This document shows, one piece after another, positions 8,838-18,313 of a stretch of 64,000 bases of DNA. Under the pieces are notes generated by a model. That model searched no databases, had not been told where the DNA came from, and was given only the letters and a program-made list of their open reading frames with translations. Every line of letters starts with the position of its first letter. Within the stretch, counting starts at the first letter, position 1. The DNA is from Calditrichota bacterium. GTDB taxonomy: Bacteria; Zhuqueibacterota; Zhuqueibacteria; Zhuqueibacterales; Geothermadaptataceae. The stretch lies in the NCBI GenBank assembly GCA_008501765.1, contig QQUE01000002.1, positions 180,336 through 244,335 on the forward strand, written 5' to 3'. The position numbers and the translations under genes were made by a program.

Positions 8838-9836
8838 TTAATCAATCGATAAATTGGGGGATACCGACAAGTCGAGCTCGGATTTTTCACCATTGGCAAA
8901 CCGCAATTGAGCGACTTTACCAATCATAGCTGCGTTATCTGTGCAGAAAATGCCAGCGGGCACAAAAAGTTGAAATCTTTGCTTCACTGACAATTCTTTC
9001 ATGGTTGCGCGTAACGCGGAATTTCTGGCAACACCGCCAACCATCACCATTTTTTCCAGATTAAATTCCTGCATTGCAGCCGTAATTTTAGGACAAATGG
9101 CGTCGATAACCGCCTTCTGAAAACAGGCTGCGATATCTGCGCGGTGGGTGTTTTGTTCGGCCTCACTCAGAGAGCGGTATTTGTAAAGCACCGCGGTTTT
9201 TAAGCCGGAAAAACTAAAACAATAGGGTTGATTTTTAATTCGCGCAACCGGAAATTTAACAAAACTTTCATCTCCCTGGCTGGCCAAATTATCGATATTC
9301 GGTCCGCCGGGGTATGGCAAGCCAATTATTTTTGCTACTTTATCATAGGCTTCACCGGCCGCATCATCAATTGTTGTACCGAGTATTTGATAGGTCCCGA
9401 CTCCCTGCACCAGCACGAGCAAACTGTGTCCGCCAGAAATAACCAACGCGAGAAATGGGGGACGCAATTCACTGTTTTCGATGCTTGCTGAAAAAATATG
9501 GCCTTCGATGTGGTTGATTCCGAGAAACGGAAGATTATGCGCCAATGCCAGGCCTTTTGCGAACGTGACACCGACTATAAGCGAGCCTGCAAGGCCGGGG
9601 CCGTAAGTGGCGGCTACTGCATCGATATCTTCGACGGTACAATGTGCCGATTTCAATGCTTTGCCAACGATTGCAGAAATTTTTGCGATATGCGCCCGCG
9701 AGGCCAATTCCGGAACCACTCCGCCATATTCGATATGTACTTCCTGCGATGCAATTATATTCGAGAGCAGTATTTCATCTTCAAATACGGCTGCAGCTGT
9801 TTCGTCACAACTGGATTCGATGGCTAAAATTTTCAT
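8838..9836 (-). CDS. tsaD: tRNA N6-adenosine threonylcarbamoyltransferase TsaD
   Basis: A 332-residue full-length TsaD (Kae1/YgjD) of the ASKHA fold. It begins MKILAIESSCDETAAAVF, carries the metal-binding NHIEGH motif near residue 110, the VISGGHS loop near 133, and the C-terminal GGVARNSALR and DNAAMIG motifs. It transfers the threonylcarbamoyl group to A37 of ANN-decoding tRNAs together with TsaB and TsaE, which are not in this window. The ATG overlaps the stop of the upstream ybbR-like gene by four bases, implying coupled translation. Confidence 0.97.
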   Translation of the reverse strand: MKILAIESSCDETAAAVFEDEILLSNIIASQEVHIEYGGVVPELASRAHIAKISAIVGKALKSAHCTVEDIDAVAATYGPGLAGSLIVGVTFAKGLALAHNLPFLGINHIEGHIFSASIENSELRPPFLALVISGGHSLLVLVQGVGTYQILGTTIDDAAGEAYDKVAKIIGLPYPGGPNIDNLASQGDESFVKFPVARIKNQPYCFSFSGLKTAVLYKYRSLSEAEQNTHRADIAACFQKAVIDAICPKITAAMQEFNLEKMVMVGGVARNSALRATMKELSVKQRFQLFVPAGIFCTDNAAMIGKVAQLRFANGEKSELDLSVSPNLSID

Positions 9837-10786
9837 TCGTTTATTCTTCGTTTTTCCAGTATGACATGGGGAGGAAAAATTTCTACGATTTCAACATCGG
9901 ACAGCGTTTTATACTGTATGCGCAAGCCTTCGCCTGAGTTATTATTATTTGCCTGATGCACATTATTGTAGTCGACAAACAGATAGAAATTTTCCGGTTT
10001 TAAGCTCAGTAAGTAATTTTCACCCCCAATTACCGTTACGGTTGCCGATGAAGGCAAGGGTATGACTTCCGTTCTCCGTGGGGTGTTTAAAACCTGAATA
10101 GGGATTTCCCTAAATTCAAATTGTAATAGTTTTTGCACATCCGCAGAATAATTTATCTCGATGGTTTCCATGCGTATTCGGGAATTCAGTGGGAACTTTT
10201 TCAACTCAATTTTGCCCCCGAAAGCCGAAGATTGCCTGGTTAATGATCGCGGCTCGGTCTCAATTTTATCGATCTGCACAAGCCTTGATTTTGGCCCGCT
10301 TAGCGTTATAGAATCCGGGAGTAATTTTATATTCCCAATCAATGTATAACCATCCAGCGGTTCACAGATAATTTGATGACTGACCGGGACTTTTTTGTTG
10401 ATCAGATCGTCTAACACAATTTTAACAGATGTGGGGTGCAAAATACTTTGAACTTCCATGCTTTGACTTAACCGTGGCAAATCAACCATGGCGGGTTGAA
10501 TCACAAGTTCGCGCTCAACATCGACTTCACTGAGGTCGAGTTTCACGGTCGCATCCTCAAAAAACAACAGACTGAAGAGGTATTTTCCTTCCCCTCCCAG
10601 CTTAATTTTAACATTCTGAGGAATTTCATTGACGATGATTTTCCCAACGGGAATATCTGTCACTTGCAAACGAACCTCGACTTCATAGGTGTAGTCATTT
10701 GCTGTCACGATAAAAAACCAGAAAATCAGCGCAATTCCGAAACATACCAGTTTGATTTTCAGATGTTTTGTAAAAAATAGATTCAT
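9833..10786 (-). CDS. YbbR-like (CdaR-type) domain protein
   Basis: The 317-residue product has a short cytoplasmic start, one transmembrane helix (about 11-30, KLVCFGIALIFWFFIVTA) and a series of YbbR repeats outside the membrane (strands such as VEVRLQVTDIP, YTLIGNIKLLPDSITLSGPKS, REIPIQVLNTP). In Firmicutes the family member CdaR regulates the c-di-AMP cyclase CdaA; no cyclase gene adjoins it here, so that role is not shown. It is the first gene of a leftward operon with tsaD, and a terminator at 10811-10837 separates it from rplI. Confidence 0.85.
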   Translation of the reverse strand: MNLFFTKHLKIKLVCFGIALIFWFFIVTANDYTYEVEVRLQVTDIPVGKIIVNEIPQNVKIKLGGEGKYLFSLLFFEDATVKLDLSEVDVERELVIQPAMVDLPRLSQSMEVQSILHPTSVKIVLDDLINKKVPVSHQIICEPLDGYTLIGNIKLLPDSITLSGPKSRLVQIDKIETEPRSLTRQSSAFGGKIELKKFPLNSRIRMETIEINYSADVQKLLQFEFREIPIQVLNTPRRTEVIPLPSSATVTVIGGENYLLSLKPENFYLFVDYNNVHQANNNNSGEGLRIQYKTLSDVEIVEIFPPHVILEKRRINE

Positions 10787-10810
10787 TTGTTTTTATCAAT
10801 AGCTTAAATT

Positions 10811-10837
10811 AAAAAGGGCAAGAGACAACTCTTACCC
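10811..10837 (-). terminator. Intrinsic terminator of the rpsF-ssb-rpsR-rplI operon
   Basis: Read on the minus strand, a 9-bp stem (GGGTAAGAG with CTCTTGCCC, one G-U pair) encloses a four-base loop and is followed by a run of T. It lies about 190 bases past the rplI stop and 24 bases before the ybbR start, so it separates the two operons. Confidence 0.75.
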
Positions 10838-11023
10838 TGTTAACACTCATATAACATTACAAGCCAGATAAAACAGCTACTTAAAATTGAGATATTAAGG
10901 TCGGTTATCTAATTTGGAGCCGGTTTTCATTGCAGCGAATCCGAGCAACTCGTTCCATTTATTTCCGGAACAACGCTGCAATTGAATGCACAGGTCTGAT
11001 CACTTGTACCTCCATCTCCGTGT

Positions 11024-11467
11024 TTATTGCTTAACAGCCCAAACCTTAACTTTAGCCTCAACATCCGGGTGCAGTCTTACACCAACTTCATAAACACCGA
11101 GCGCTTTGAGCGGCTCATCAAGCAAAACTTTGCGGCGGTCGATTTCAAAACCTTTCTCGGCGAGTAGTTCAGCAATATTTTGCGAGGTGATTGCCCCGAA
11201 AACTTTCTCTTCTTCACCCACCTGAAGTTCCGCTGTCACAGATGTTGTTTCCAGCTTCGTTTTCAGTTCTTCAGCCTCAGCAACGGCGCGGCGTTCTGCA
11301 ACTTCGTATTGTTTTTTCTCTTGTTCGATAACTTTCATATTGCTCGCAGTTGCCGGCATAGCAATACCATTCGGAACAAGAAAATTTCTGGCGAAGCCGC
11401 TCTTCACATTGATGATGCTGCCAACTTCGCCTAATTCTGCATATTTTTTCTTAAGAATTACTTTCAT
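11024..11467 (-). CDS. rplI: 50S ribosomal protein L9
   Basis: A 147-residue L9 with the N-terminal rRNA-binding domain (MKVILKKKYAELGEVG, GFARNFLVPNGIA), a long connecting helix (about 42-77) and the C-terminal domain ending VEAKVKVWAV. The ATG at 11467 was preferred over an upstream in-frame start because it gives the family's canonical N-terminus and has an AGGGA ribosome site. It is the last gene of the classical rpsF-ssb-rpsR-rplI operon. Confidence 0.97.
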   Translation of the reverse strand: MKVILKKKYAELGEVGSIINVKSGFARNFLVPNGIAMPATASNMKVIEQEKKQYEVAERRAVAEAEELKTKLETTSVTAELQVGEEEKVFGAITSQNIAELLAEKGFEIDRRKVLLDEPLKALGVYEVGVRLHPDVEAKVKVWAVKQ

Positions 11468-11543
11468 TCGATTAATTCCCTGACTAGTTAGAGTCTTATC
11501 CAAAACTTAATAAAGGCATTCACTTTCCGATAAAACAGCTGCC

Positions 11544-11765
11544 CTATCGGTTAATCTCGCGGACAAATGGGATGATTGCCATATGACGGGCTCTTTTTAC
11601 GGAATTGGCAAGCATTCGCTGATGTTTGGCACAATTGCCGCTGGTACGCCTGGGGATAATTTTTCCTTGCTCCGTTAAAAAACGATTGAGAAATTTATCG
11701 TTTTTATAATCCACAAATGGTATCCCTTCTTCGCAGAAACGGCAAATCCGGCGTTTTTTCATCAT
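11544..11765 (-). CDS. rpsR: 30S ribosomal protein S18
   Basis: A 73-residue S18. It contains the conserved core ([38 protein letters not shown]). It is the zinc-ribbon (C+) form: CxxC near residues 7-10 pairs with C..H in GNCAKH. Zinc-independent paralogues, made under zinc starvation in some bacteria, lack these residues. It sits between ssb (13 bases upstream) and rplI. Confidence 0.97.
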   Translation of the reverse strand: MMKKRRICRFCEEGIPFVDYKNDKFLNRFLTEQGKIIPRRTSGNCAKHQRMLANSVKRARHMAIIPFVREINR

Positions 11766-11778
11766 TTATAAATCTCCT

Positions 11779-12282
11779 TCAAAATGTAAGGTCTTCGTAA
11801 CCAAAGTTAAAATCATCATCCTTGGGGACTCCCGTTTCATCGTTGGATTTCTCCTCGTCGTCGGGCGTCTGATCAATATAATCATTCTCGATAGTTGAAT
11901 CATCATATTTATCATCAAAAGATGCGTCATCATTTTTTCTTTTATTGAGGAACTGGATGCGTCTCGCTTTTATTTCCACCACATTTTTGCTCGTACCATC
12001 TTCATTTTTCCAGGCTCTGCTCTGCAGCTCCCCGTCGATGACGACAGCACTTCCTTTTTGCAAATTTTGATGGCAGCTCTCAGCAAGTTTATACCAGGCA
12101 ACAATGCCAACATAGCAAACGCTTTCACGCCATTGGCCGGTATTATCCTTGAATCGCCGATTTGAGGCGATATAAAAATTAGCAACTGGAGTTCCATTTG
12201 TCGTGCGGCGAAAGGACGGGGCGCTGGTCAAATTTCCGGCGATCAAAACCATGTTAACATCGGGCATTTTCAATTCGGCCAT
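11779..12282 (-). CDS. ssb: Single-stranded DNA-binding protein
   Basis: The 167-residue SSB has an N-terminal OB fold (about residues 8-108: VNMVLIAGNLT, TPVANFYIASNRRF, VVIDGELQSRAWKNEDG) and a disordered acidic tail ending DDDFNFGYEDLTF, close to the DDDIPF-type tip that recruits partner proteins. The ATG at 12282 has a GAGGTG Shine-Dalgarno; a start 12 bases upstream is possible but poorer. Its place between rpsF and rpsR is the ancestral bacterial arrangement. Confidence 0.95.
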   Translation of the reverse strand: MAELKMPDVNMVLIAGNLTSAPSFRRTTNGTPVANFYIASNRRFKDNTGQWRESVCYVGIVAWYKLAESCHQNLQKGSAVVIDGELQSRAWKNEDGTSKNVVEIKARRIQFLNKRKNDDASFDDKYDDSTIENDYIDQTPDDEEKSNDETGVPKDDDFNFGYEDLTF

Positions 12283-12347
12283 TGCACACCTCACACTACA
12301 CTTTGCTTCAACATATTATCACCTTATTGCGAACAAAAGGTGTTGTA

Positions 12348-12935
12348 TTATTTCTTCTCTTCGGTAGATTCCGCTTCCTGATCTTCCACTGGCAGTTCTG
12401 CGGCCGGCTGAACAACTTCTTCTGCAGCTTCTTCCACAGCTTCGACTTCAGGCTCAGTTGCTGTATCGGTGACTTCCACTTCCGCTTGTGGTTCTTCAGC
12501 GGGTTTTTCCTCTGTGGGCGCCACTTCGGCTGCTACTGGCTCAGTGCTTTCTTTTTTGGCTTCTACCGGTGCTGCCGGGGTCGGTTCACTTTCTGCTTTC
12601 GCCGCTTCTTCGTTCATTTTCGCGGCTTTTTCTTCAGCAGATATTTGGTTTTTATCAACTTTTAGCGTTAAATAGCGCAATACATTTTCGCTGAGGCGAT
12701 ACTCACGCTCCAATAAAGCTATAAGCTGGCCAGGCCCTGTAAATCGAATAAAAACATAATAGCCATACTGTTTTTTATTGATCTCATAGGCGAGACGTTT
12801 TTTACCCAAGTCTGTTGTATCAACAATTTCACCACCATGATTGGTGATAAAACTATTCACATTCTTTATTCGGTCCTCAATCTCTTCACTTTTTGATTGA
12901 GAATCAAAAACGATTGCAGTTTCGTACAGTTGCAA
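12348..12935 (-). CDS. rpsF: 30S ribosomal protein S6 with long acidic C-terminal extension
   Basis: Residues 1-97 form a normal S6 (MQLYETAIVFD, GKKRLAYEINKKQYGYYVFIRF, LSENVLRYLTLKV). It is followed by about 98 residues made almost only of Glu, Ala, Pro, Val and Thr. Usual S6 proteins are 95-135 residues, so this 195-residue form nearly doubles the length. The tail is probably disordered and strongly negative. In E. coli RimK adds glutamates to the S6 C-terminus after translation; here an acidic tail is encoded. It is the first gene of the S6-SSB-S18-L9 operon. Confidence 0.96.
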   Translation of the reverse strand: MQLYETAIVFDSQSKSEEIEDRIKNVNSFITNHGGEIVDTTDLGKKRLAYEINKKQYGYYVFIRFTGPGQLIALLEREYRLSENVLRYLTLKVDKNQISAEEKAAKMNEEAAKAESEPTPAAPVEAKKESTEPVAAEVAPTEEKPAEEPQAEVEVTDTATEPEVEAVEEAAEEVVQPAAELPVEDQEAESTEEKK

Positions 12936-13033
12936 AATAAATTCTCCTGATTATTTTTACTATTGCAAATTTTTCAATTACCCGCGTCAAGTCTAATGAG
13001 GTTTTGAAATTACTTATATTTTAACAAACAACT

Positions 13034-13077
13034 GACTTGCTTTTAAAAAAATTGCGAAATCTTCTTAAAAGCAAGTC
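13034..13077 (-). terminator. Stem-loop directly after hppA
   Basis: A perfect 13-base inverted repeat (GACTTGCTTTTAA and its complement) with an 18-base loop begins seven bases after the hppA stop. The U-tract that should follow is weak (TTGTTTG), so it may act as an inefficient terminator or as a 3'-end stabiliser of the hppA mRNA. Confidence 0.5.
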
Positions 13078-13083
13078 GCACCT

Positions 13084-15273
13084 TTATTGCATCAATAATG
13101 GTGCGATTACCAGAGAGATAACGCTCATTAATTTGATCAATATATTTAGTGATGGGCCGGAAGTGTCCTTGAATGGATCCCCGACTGTATCGCCAACAAC
13201 AGCCGCTTTGTGTGGGTCAGATCCTTTCCCGTATTCCACACCATCAATCGTCACACCTTCTTCAATCATCTTCTTGGCATTATCCCACGCGCCGCCAGCG
13301 TTTGACTGAAAAATAGCGAGCAAAACACCCGTTACAGTAACACCGGCGAGCAAGCCGCCGAGCATTTCTGCGCCACCAAGAAATCCAACTACAACAGGTG
13401 AACTCACTGCCATAAGGCCGGGAACAATCATCTGCCGGATGGCTGAAGTTGTAGAAATTTCAACGCACTTGCCATATTCAGCAGCGCCATCAGCCGCAGT
13501 GAATGTTTTTTGATCCGAAGCGGACCACTTATCAAAATCTTTCCCGTCATTTTTGCGCATGACTTCCAAGGCCGCTTTCAGAACCGGAATGTCTTTAAAT
13601 TGACGCCGTACTTCCTGGATCATCGCCATTGCCGAACGTCCGACAGCCTGCATTGCCATTGCTGAGAATAGCATTGGCAACATGCCGCCGAGAAAAAGAC
13701 CAGCCATAACGTTTGCCTTGGAAATATCAATCGTTTTAATATGGGCTGAAGTCATATAAGCGCCAAACAAGGCAAGAGAAGTCAGGGCTGCGGAACCGAT
13801 TGCAAAACCTTTTCCAATGGCAGCTGTCGTGTTCCCGACCGCATCCAGTTTGTCGGTGCGCGAACGCACTTCTTTTGGCAGTTCAGACATTTCAGCGATA
13901 CCGCCGGCGTTGTCAGAAATTGGGCCGTAAGCATCAACTGCGAGCTGGATTCCGGTATTTGAGAGCATACCGACGGCTGCGATGGCTATCCCATACAATC
14001 CGGCAAATTCGAAGGCTGCGATAATTGAGAATGCCAAAACGATAATCGGCATTGCTGTCGATTTCATCCCGAGCGCGAGGCCGGCAATAATATTCGTGGC
14101 TGCGCCGGTGACCGATTGATTTACCAAAGCAACAACTGGTTTTTTCTCCGTGCCTGTGTAAAACTCCGTGATAATTCCAATCAAAACACCAGCAATCAGG
14201 CCAACGACAGTGGCCCAGAATATGCCGGTTGCAGAATAAGTTTTCACACCACCAAAAAGAGCGTCATCAAATGTCCAGCTTGCTGGCAACAGCCATTGGA
14301 TTATAATCCAGGCGGCAATTATCATTAAAATTGCAGAGCCAAATTCACCGATGTTCAAAGCTTTTTGCGGGCTGCCACCTTCTTTCACTTTAACGAAAAA
14401 GGTACCAAGAATGGACATAAAAATACCGGTTCCTGCAAGCATAAGTGGAAGCAAAACAGCCGAAAGGCCACCGAAATTATCAACAAATCCGGTGCCGATA
14501 AATGCGGCTCCCAAAACCATGGCACTGATAATTGAGCCAACATAGGATTCGAACAAATCAGCACCCATCCCGGCTACATCACCAACATTATCGCCAACGT
14601 TATCTGCGATCGTTGCCGGATTCAAAGGGTGATCTTCAGGAATTCCAGCTTCAACTTTTCCAACCAGATCAGCACCAACATCCGCTGCTTTGGTATAAAT
14701 GCCGCCGCCAACACGTGCAAAAAGTGCAATCGACGATGCCCCAAAAGAAAATCCGGTGATTATGGTGATGACACGAACAACACTTGTTCCTTCGATGCCA
14801 AAAATTTGGCTGTAAAGAAGGAATAGTGTACTTAAACCAACAACGCCAAGTCCAACAACGCCCATGCCCATAACCGCACCGCCAGAAAAAGCAATTTCCA
14901 AGGCTGCGCCAAGGCTTTTGCGTGCAGCATTTGTTGTCCGAACATTTGCTTTTGTGGCGACTTTCATTCCAATAAATCCAGCCAGCGCAGAACAGAGCGC
15001 CCCGACAATAAATGATAATGCAACAAACGGATGGGAAATTTCCGGATTGGCGCTCACACCCAAAAGAATGGCAACAGCGACAACAAATACAGAGAGGACT
15101 CTATATTCTGCCTTTAAAAAAGCCATTGCTCCTTCGGAAATATGAGCCGCGATGACGGCCATTTTATCCGTACCAACATCTTGCTTTGACACCCACGCTG
15201 AGCGCCAGAAAGTATAAATCAAACCAATAATACCAGCAATTAAAGTGAATAATACGAGTGTCTGAACATTCAC
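13084..15273 (-). CDS. hppA: Membrane-bound ion-translocating pyrophosphatase (K+-dependent type)
   Basis: A 729-residue integral membrane PPase with about 16 transmembrane helices. The catalytic loops are intact: [46 protein letters not shown], and the C-terminal [11 protein letters not shown] and [14 protein letters not shown]. The enzyme couples pyrophosphate hydrolysis to outward pumping of H+ or Na+. In the [10 protein letters not shown] motif (about residue 480) Ala occupies the position where K+-independent enzymes have Lys, so this is the K+-dependent class. Whether it pumps H+ or Na+ cannot be decided by eye. It stands alone between pth and the rpsF operon. Confidence 0.97.
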   Translation of the reverse strand: MNVQTLVLFTLIAGIIGLIYTFWRSAWVSKQDVGTDKMAVIAAHISEGAMAFLKAEYRVLSVFVVAVAILLGVSANPEISHPFVALSFIVGALCSALAGFIGMKVATKANVRTTNAARKSLGAALEIAFSGGAVMGMGVVGLGVVGLSTLFLLYSQIFGIEGTSVVRVITIITGFSFGASSIALFARVGGGIYTKAADVGADLVGKVEAGIPEDHPLNPATIADNVGDNVGDVAGMGADLFESYVGSIISAMVLGAAFIGTGFVDNFGGLSAVLLPLMLAGTGIFMSILGTFFVKVKEGGSPQKALNIGEFGSAILMIIAAWIIIQWLLPASWTFDDALFGGVKTYSATGIFWATVVGLIAGVLIGIITEFYTGTEKKPVVALVNQSVTGAATNIIAGLALGMKSTAMPIIVLAFSIIAAFEFAGLYGIAIAAVGMLSNTGIQLAVDAYGPISDNAGGIAEMSELPKEVRSRTDKLDAVGNTTAAIGKGFAIGSAALTSLALFGAYMTSAHIKTIDISKANVMAGLFLGGMLPMLFSAMAMQAVGRSAMAMIQEVRRQFKDIPVLKAALEVMRKNDGKDFDKWSASDQKTFTAADGAAEYGKCVEISTTSAIRQMIVPGLMAVSSPVVVGFLGGAEMLGGLLAGVTVTGVLLAIFQSNAGGAWDNAKKMIEEGVTIDGVEYGKGSDPHKAAVVGDTVGDPFKDTSGPSLNILIKLMSVISLVIAPLLMQ

Positions 15274-15371
15274 GTAAAACTTCCTCCAATTTTGAATATT
15301 GTTAATTATAAACAGACAAAACAGCTATCTGTTAATTATTTTTTAAATTATTTATGATAAAAATGCACCAT

Positions 15372-15935
15372 TTAATTTTGATTAAAACTATTCATCGCGT
15401 GGATTATATCTGTTTCAATAAAATCCTGCACTGCATCAGCAGCACGCTCGGAAAAGGCGCCAAGACTTTTTTTCTCCGCCGCAGAAAACTGCGACAGCAC
15501 AAATTTTGCTGAATCCTGGACGCTGTGATCGCTGCCAATTCCTAAACGCAATCGTGGTATATCGCTCGTGCCCATGCATTGAAAAACAGACGCCAAACCG
15601 TTGTGCCCTCCATCACGGCCTTTTTCCCGGATACGGATGTGGGTGAATGGAATATTATAATCATCTGTAATTATTAAAATATTTCCCGGTTCAACATCCC
15701 AATAGTCTGCTGCATGTCGCACAGCTTCACCGCTGAGGTTCATAAAACTCATCGGTTTAAGCAGAATTATATTTTTCGCCTGATAGATATATTTGCTGTA
15801 CAGATAATTTCCCTTCCCACTTCGAAATGATAAGCTATTTCGACGGGCAAGTTCATCAATTACCATGAAACCCATATTATGGCGAGTGAACTCATATTTT
15901 GGCCCGGGATTTCCCAGGCCACAAATGAGATACAT
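15372..15935 (-). CDS. pth: Peptidyl-tRNA hydrolase
   Basis: A 187-residue Pth. It has the N-terminal LICGLGNPGPKYEFTRHN motif with catalytic His19 and Asn9, the MSFMNLSGEAV segment, and the ITDDYNIPF / KGRDGGHNGL motifs with the active-site Asp. It releases tRNA from peptidyl-tRNAs dropped by stalled ribosomes. It follows rplY (ctc) at 125 bases; the prs-ctc-pth gene order is conserved in many bacteria. Confidence 0.97.
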   Translation of the reverse strand: MYLICGLGNPGPKYEFTRHNMGFMVIDELARRNSLSFRSGKGNYLYSKYIYQAKNIILLKPMSFMNLSGEAVRHAADYWDVEPGNILIITDDYNIPFTHIRIREKGRDGGHNGLASVFQCMGTSDIPRLRLGIGSDHSVQDSAKFVLSQFSAAEKKSLGAFSERAADAVQDFIETDIIHAMNSFNQN

Positions 15936-16060
15936 AGATTAAAATTTTCTCTCTAAGAAATGTAAGTTTGGATAGCGCCCGGTCTGGAAAAGATTGCTTG
16001 GAATCTTTGCGTTTGCCGATTTTACGGGGAAAAACGCACCGGATTGGGCCTAATCAATAA

Positions 16061-16696
16061 TTATTCTTCACTGTCTGTTTCTGTTTCTTCTTCAGTTTCA
16101 GCTGCTTCTTCGGTTTCTTCGGCTTCTTCTTCGTCTTCTTCAACGACAAGCTTCGGCGCCGTAATGGATACGACAACACTTTGATCGTCGGTAATGATCT
16201 CACCATTCTCAAATTCGAGGGCTGAAACGTTTAGTGAATCATGAAGATTGAGCTCTGATACATCAATTTTAAATGATTCGGGAATATCCATCGGCAATGC
16301 TTCAATATCAACCTGGCGTAAAATGAACTGTAAAATACCACCCTGCTCCTTCACTCCAATAGGTTCGCCGACCAACTGAATTGGCACAGTTGAAGTTACT
16401 TTTTCATCCATTTTCACGCCCATGAAATCGACATGAAGTGGTTCATCAGTCACCGGATCCCACTGCACATCCCGAATAATCGATGGCAGCTTTTTACCCT
16501 TTTTAATATCGAGGGTTATAACCTGAGCATCGCTTTTATAGCTGGTGAGAAAATTCTTTTTTTCGATGCTCAACGCCAAACTCTCCTGGCCATGAATGTA
16601 ATAAATAGCCGGGATTTCATCTGATCGACGCAGCGCTTTGGCTACTTTTTTTCCAGATTCTGTCCGGATAACAGCAGATAATTTTGCTTCACTCAT
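16061..16696 (-). CDS. rplY: 50S ribosomal protein L25 (general stress protein Ctc type)
   Basis: The 211-residue L25/Ctc family protein has an N-terminal 5S rRNA-binding domain (residues 1-90, IRTESGKKVAKALRRSDEIPAIYYI), the second TL5-type beta domain (about 95-180, GVKEQGGILQFILRQVDIEALP), and an acidic Glu/Thr/Ala tail (about 185-211). It binds 5S rRNA. It sits 23 bases after prs, as in the Firmicute prs-ctc-pth cluster. Confidence 0.95.
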   Translation of the reverse strand: MSEAKLSAVIRTESGKKVAKALRRSDEIPAIYYIHGQESLALSIEKKNFLTSYKSDAQVITLDIKKGKKLPSIIRDVQWDPVTDEPLHVDFMGVKMDEKVTSTVPIQLVGEPIGVKEQGGILQFILRQVDIEALPMDIPESFKIDVSELNLHDSLNVSALEFENGEIITDDQSVVVSITAPKLVVEEDEEEAEETEEAAETEEETETDSEE

Positions 16697-16719
16697 AAAA
16701 TTGGACCTATCACTTTGAT

Positions 16720-17670
16720 TTAATCAGTTGTATCAAATAGCGAGCTAATCGATTCTTCGTTATGAATGCGCATAATCGCACGACCGAAGATTTCAGCAAC
16801 GCTAAGTACTTTTATTTTTTCAATTTTCTTGTTTTTAGCCGCTAACGGTATTGTGTCGGTAACCAGCATGCTGGTAATTTCAGAGTCCGCAATTCTCTCC
16901 GCCGCATTGCCAGATAAAATCGGATGTGTACAAGCAGCATAAATATTTTTCGCGCCACGTTCTTTCAGATACTGTGCGCCGGCGACAAGAGTACCACCCG
17001 TGTCACAAATATCATCAAATAAAAGAACATTTTTGCCCTTAACATCGCCGATAATGTGCATGACTTCGGCCACATTCGGTTTCGGGCGGCGTTTATCGAT
17101 GATCGCGATGGGGAGATGCAAACGCTTTGCGTAAGCGCGTGCTCTCCGTGTCCCGCCAATGTCTGGCGATACGATGACAAAATCACTCAAATTCATTTCT
17201 TTGAAATGCTCGATAAATACGGCCGAGGCATAAAGATGGTCTAACGGGATATCAAAAAAACCTTGAATTTGTGGCGCATGCATATCCATTGCCAGGATTC
17301 GATCAACACCAGCTGTCGTTAGCAAATTGGCAACAAGCTTGGCCGTTATTGCAACCCGTGGCTGATCCTTTCGATCCTGCCTGGCATACCCGAAATATGG
17401 GATTACCGCCGTAATGCGTTTCGCGGAGGCACGCCTTGCAGCATCAACCATCACGAGCAGCTCCAATAAATTCCCTGCCGGCGCGCATGTAGGCTGCACG
17501 ATAAACAAATCGACACCACGAATATTTTCTTTGAACTGTACCCAAATTTCACCGTCATTAAATTCTCGAATTTGGATTTCCCCAAGTTCAAGTTCGATAA
17601 AGGAGGCGATTTTTTGTGCTACCTCGGGATGTGCTCGCCCGGTAAAAACTTTCGGATGTCTTAAGGTCAT
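16720..17670 (-). CDS. prs: Ribose-phosphate pyrophosphokinase
   Basis: A 316-residue PRPP synthetase. It shows the flexible-loop region PYFGYARQDRKD, the ribose-phosphate loop DDICDTGGTL near residue 218, and the N-terminal FNDGEIWVQF segment. The family converts ribose 5-phosphate and ATP to PRPP for nucleotide, His and Trp synthesis. The tRNA-Gln gene lies about 110 bases upstream on the same strand and may share its transcript. Confidence 0.97.
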   Translation of the reverse strand: MTLRHPKVFTGRAHPEVAQKIASFIELELGEIQIREFNDGEIWVQFKENIRGVDLFIVQPTCAPAGNLLELLVMVDAARRASAKRITAVIPYFGYARQDRKDQPRVAITAKLVANLLTTAGVDRILAMDMHAPQIQGFFDIPLDHLYASAVFIEHFKEMNLSDFVIVSPDIGGTRRARAYAKRLHLPIAIIDKRRPKPNVAEVMHIIGDVKGKNVLLFDDICDTGGTLVAGAQYLKERGAKNIYAACTHPILSGNAAERIADSEITSMLVTDTIPLAAKNKKIEKIKVLSVAEIFGRAIMRIHNEESISSLFDTTD

Positions 17671-17782
17671 TGATCAGATCGCATCATGTGTCTATGCTTC
17701 ATTGAGTGACTTTATAAGAAAAATGACGAAGATCATGCTGAACTTCGTCATTACAATTCTTTTTTTTGCATCAAATATCCAG

Positions 17783-17855
17783 CTGAGGCGGGAGGACTCG
17801 AACCTCCGAATGCAGGAACCAAAATCCTGTGCCTTGCCAACTTGGCGACGCCCCA
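17783..17855 (-). tRNA. tRNA-Gln (anticodon TTG)
   Basis: A 73-base cloverleaf on the minus strand. The acceptor stem begins with U1 paired to A72, a typical tRNA-Gln feature. The D stem (GCC/GGC), the anticodon stem CAGGA/TCCTG with loop TTTTGGT (anticodon TTG), and the T arm GGAGG-TTCGAGT-CCTCC all fold. The discriminator is G. The 3' CCA is not encoded, so it must be added by nucleotidyltransferase. Confidence 0.95.
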
Positions 17856-17946
17856 TCATGTTCTTTCACTCAAAAATCATTGAGCAAACAGAAAATAATA
17901 TAGCATCTTTTTGGCCTGAATGCAAGAAATAATTTGAGATTGTTCT

Positions 17947-18258
17947 CTAAGCAGATATCGCTGCAATCGTTTTTAAAACATCCTCCTCAATTTCTAATCC
18001 TTCGGCCTCCAACACGCGCTTATACTCTTCCATAATTTCACGCTCGATAAGCGCACGAAACTGGTTGTTGATTGGATGAGCGATATCACGATAGGCGCCG
18101 TCACTCATTTTACGGCTTGGCATGCTGACAAAATACCCGGTTGCTCCTTTAATTACTTTCATGCCGCGAACGACAAAACAATCGTCGAAAGTAACGTTCA
18201 CAAAAGCTTTTAGTTTGTCCTCGTCCCGAATACTGATGGTGATTTCAGTAATTTCCAT
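17947..18258 (-). CDS. spoVG: SpoVG family RNA/DNA-binding regulator
   Basis: A 103-residue SpoVG. The conserved block includes EITEITISIR, LKAFVNVTFDDCFVVRGMKVI, FVSMPSRKMSDGAYRDIAHPI and a basic/acidic C-terminal helix. SpoVG is a small nucleic-acid-binding regulator, first known from Bacillus sporulation but widespread in non-sporulating bacteria. It lies 55 bases downstream of ispE and upstream of the tRNA and prs, which matches the ispE-(purR)-spoVG-(glmU)-prs-ctc-pth order of Firmicutes. Nothing here suggests sporulation. Confidence 0.95.
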   Translation of the reverse strand: MEITEITISIRDEDKLKAFVNVTFDDCFVVRGMKVIKGATGYFVSMPSRKMSDGAYRDIAHPINNQFRALIEREIMEEYKRVLEAEGLEIEEDVLKTIAAISA

Positions 18259-18313
18259 TCATCCTCCATCCTGAAAATAGCGGGGTGCTTTCTACTCACC
18301 CACATGATGACAG

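Noticed and set aside
12282..12665. A 127-residue Phe/Arg-rich rightward frame opposite ssb and rpsF
   Set aside because: It is the antisense image of the low-complexity S6 tail and has no ribosome site or family.
17414..17932. A 172-residue rightward frame across prs and the tRNA
   Set aside because: It runs antisense through prs and straight through the tRNA-Gln gene.
17947..18258. SpoVG taken as evidence of sporulation
   Set aside because: SpoVG is found in many non-sporulating bacteria and no sporulation genes are present.
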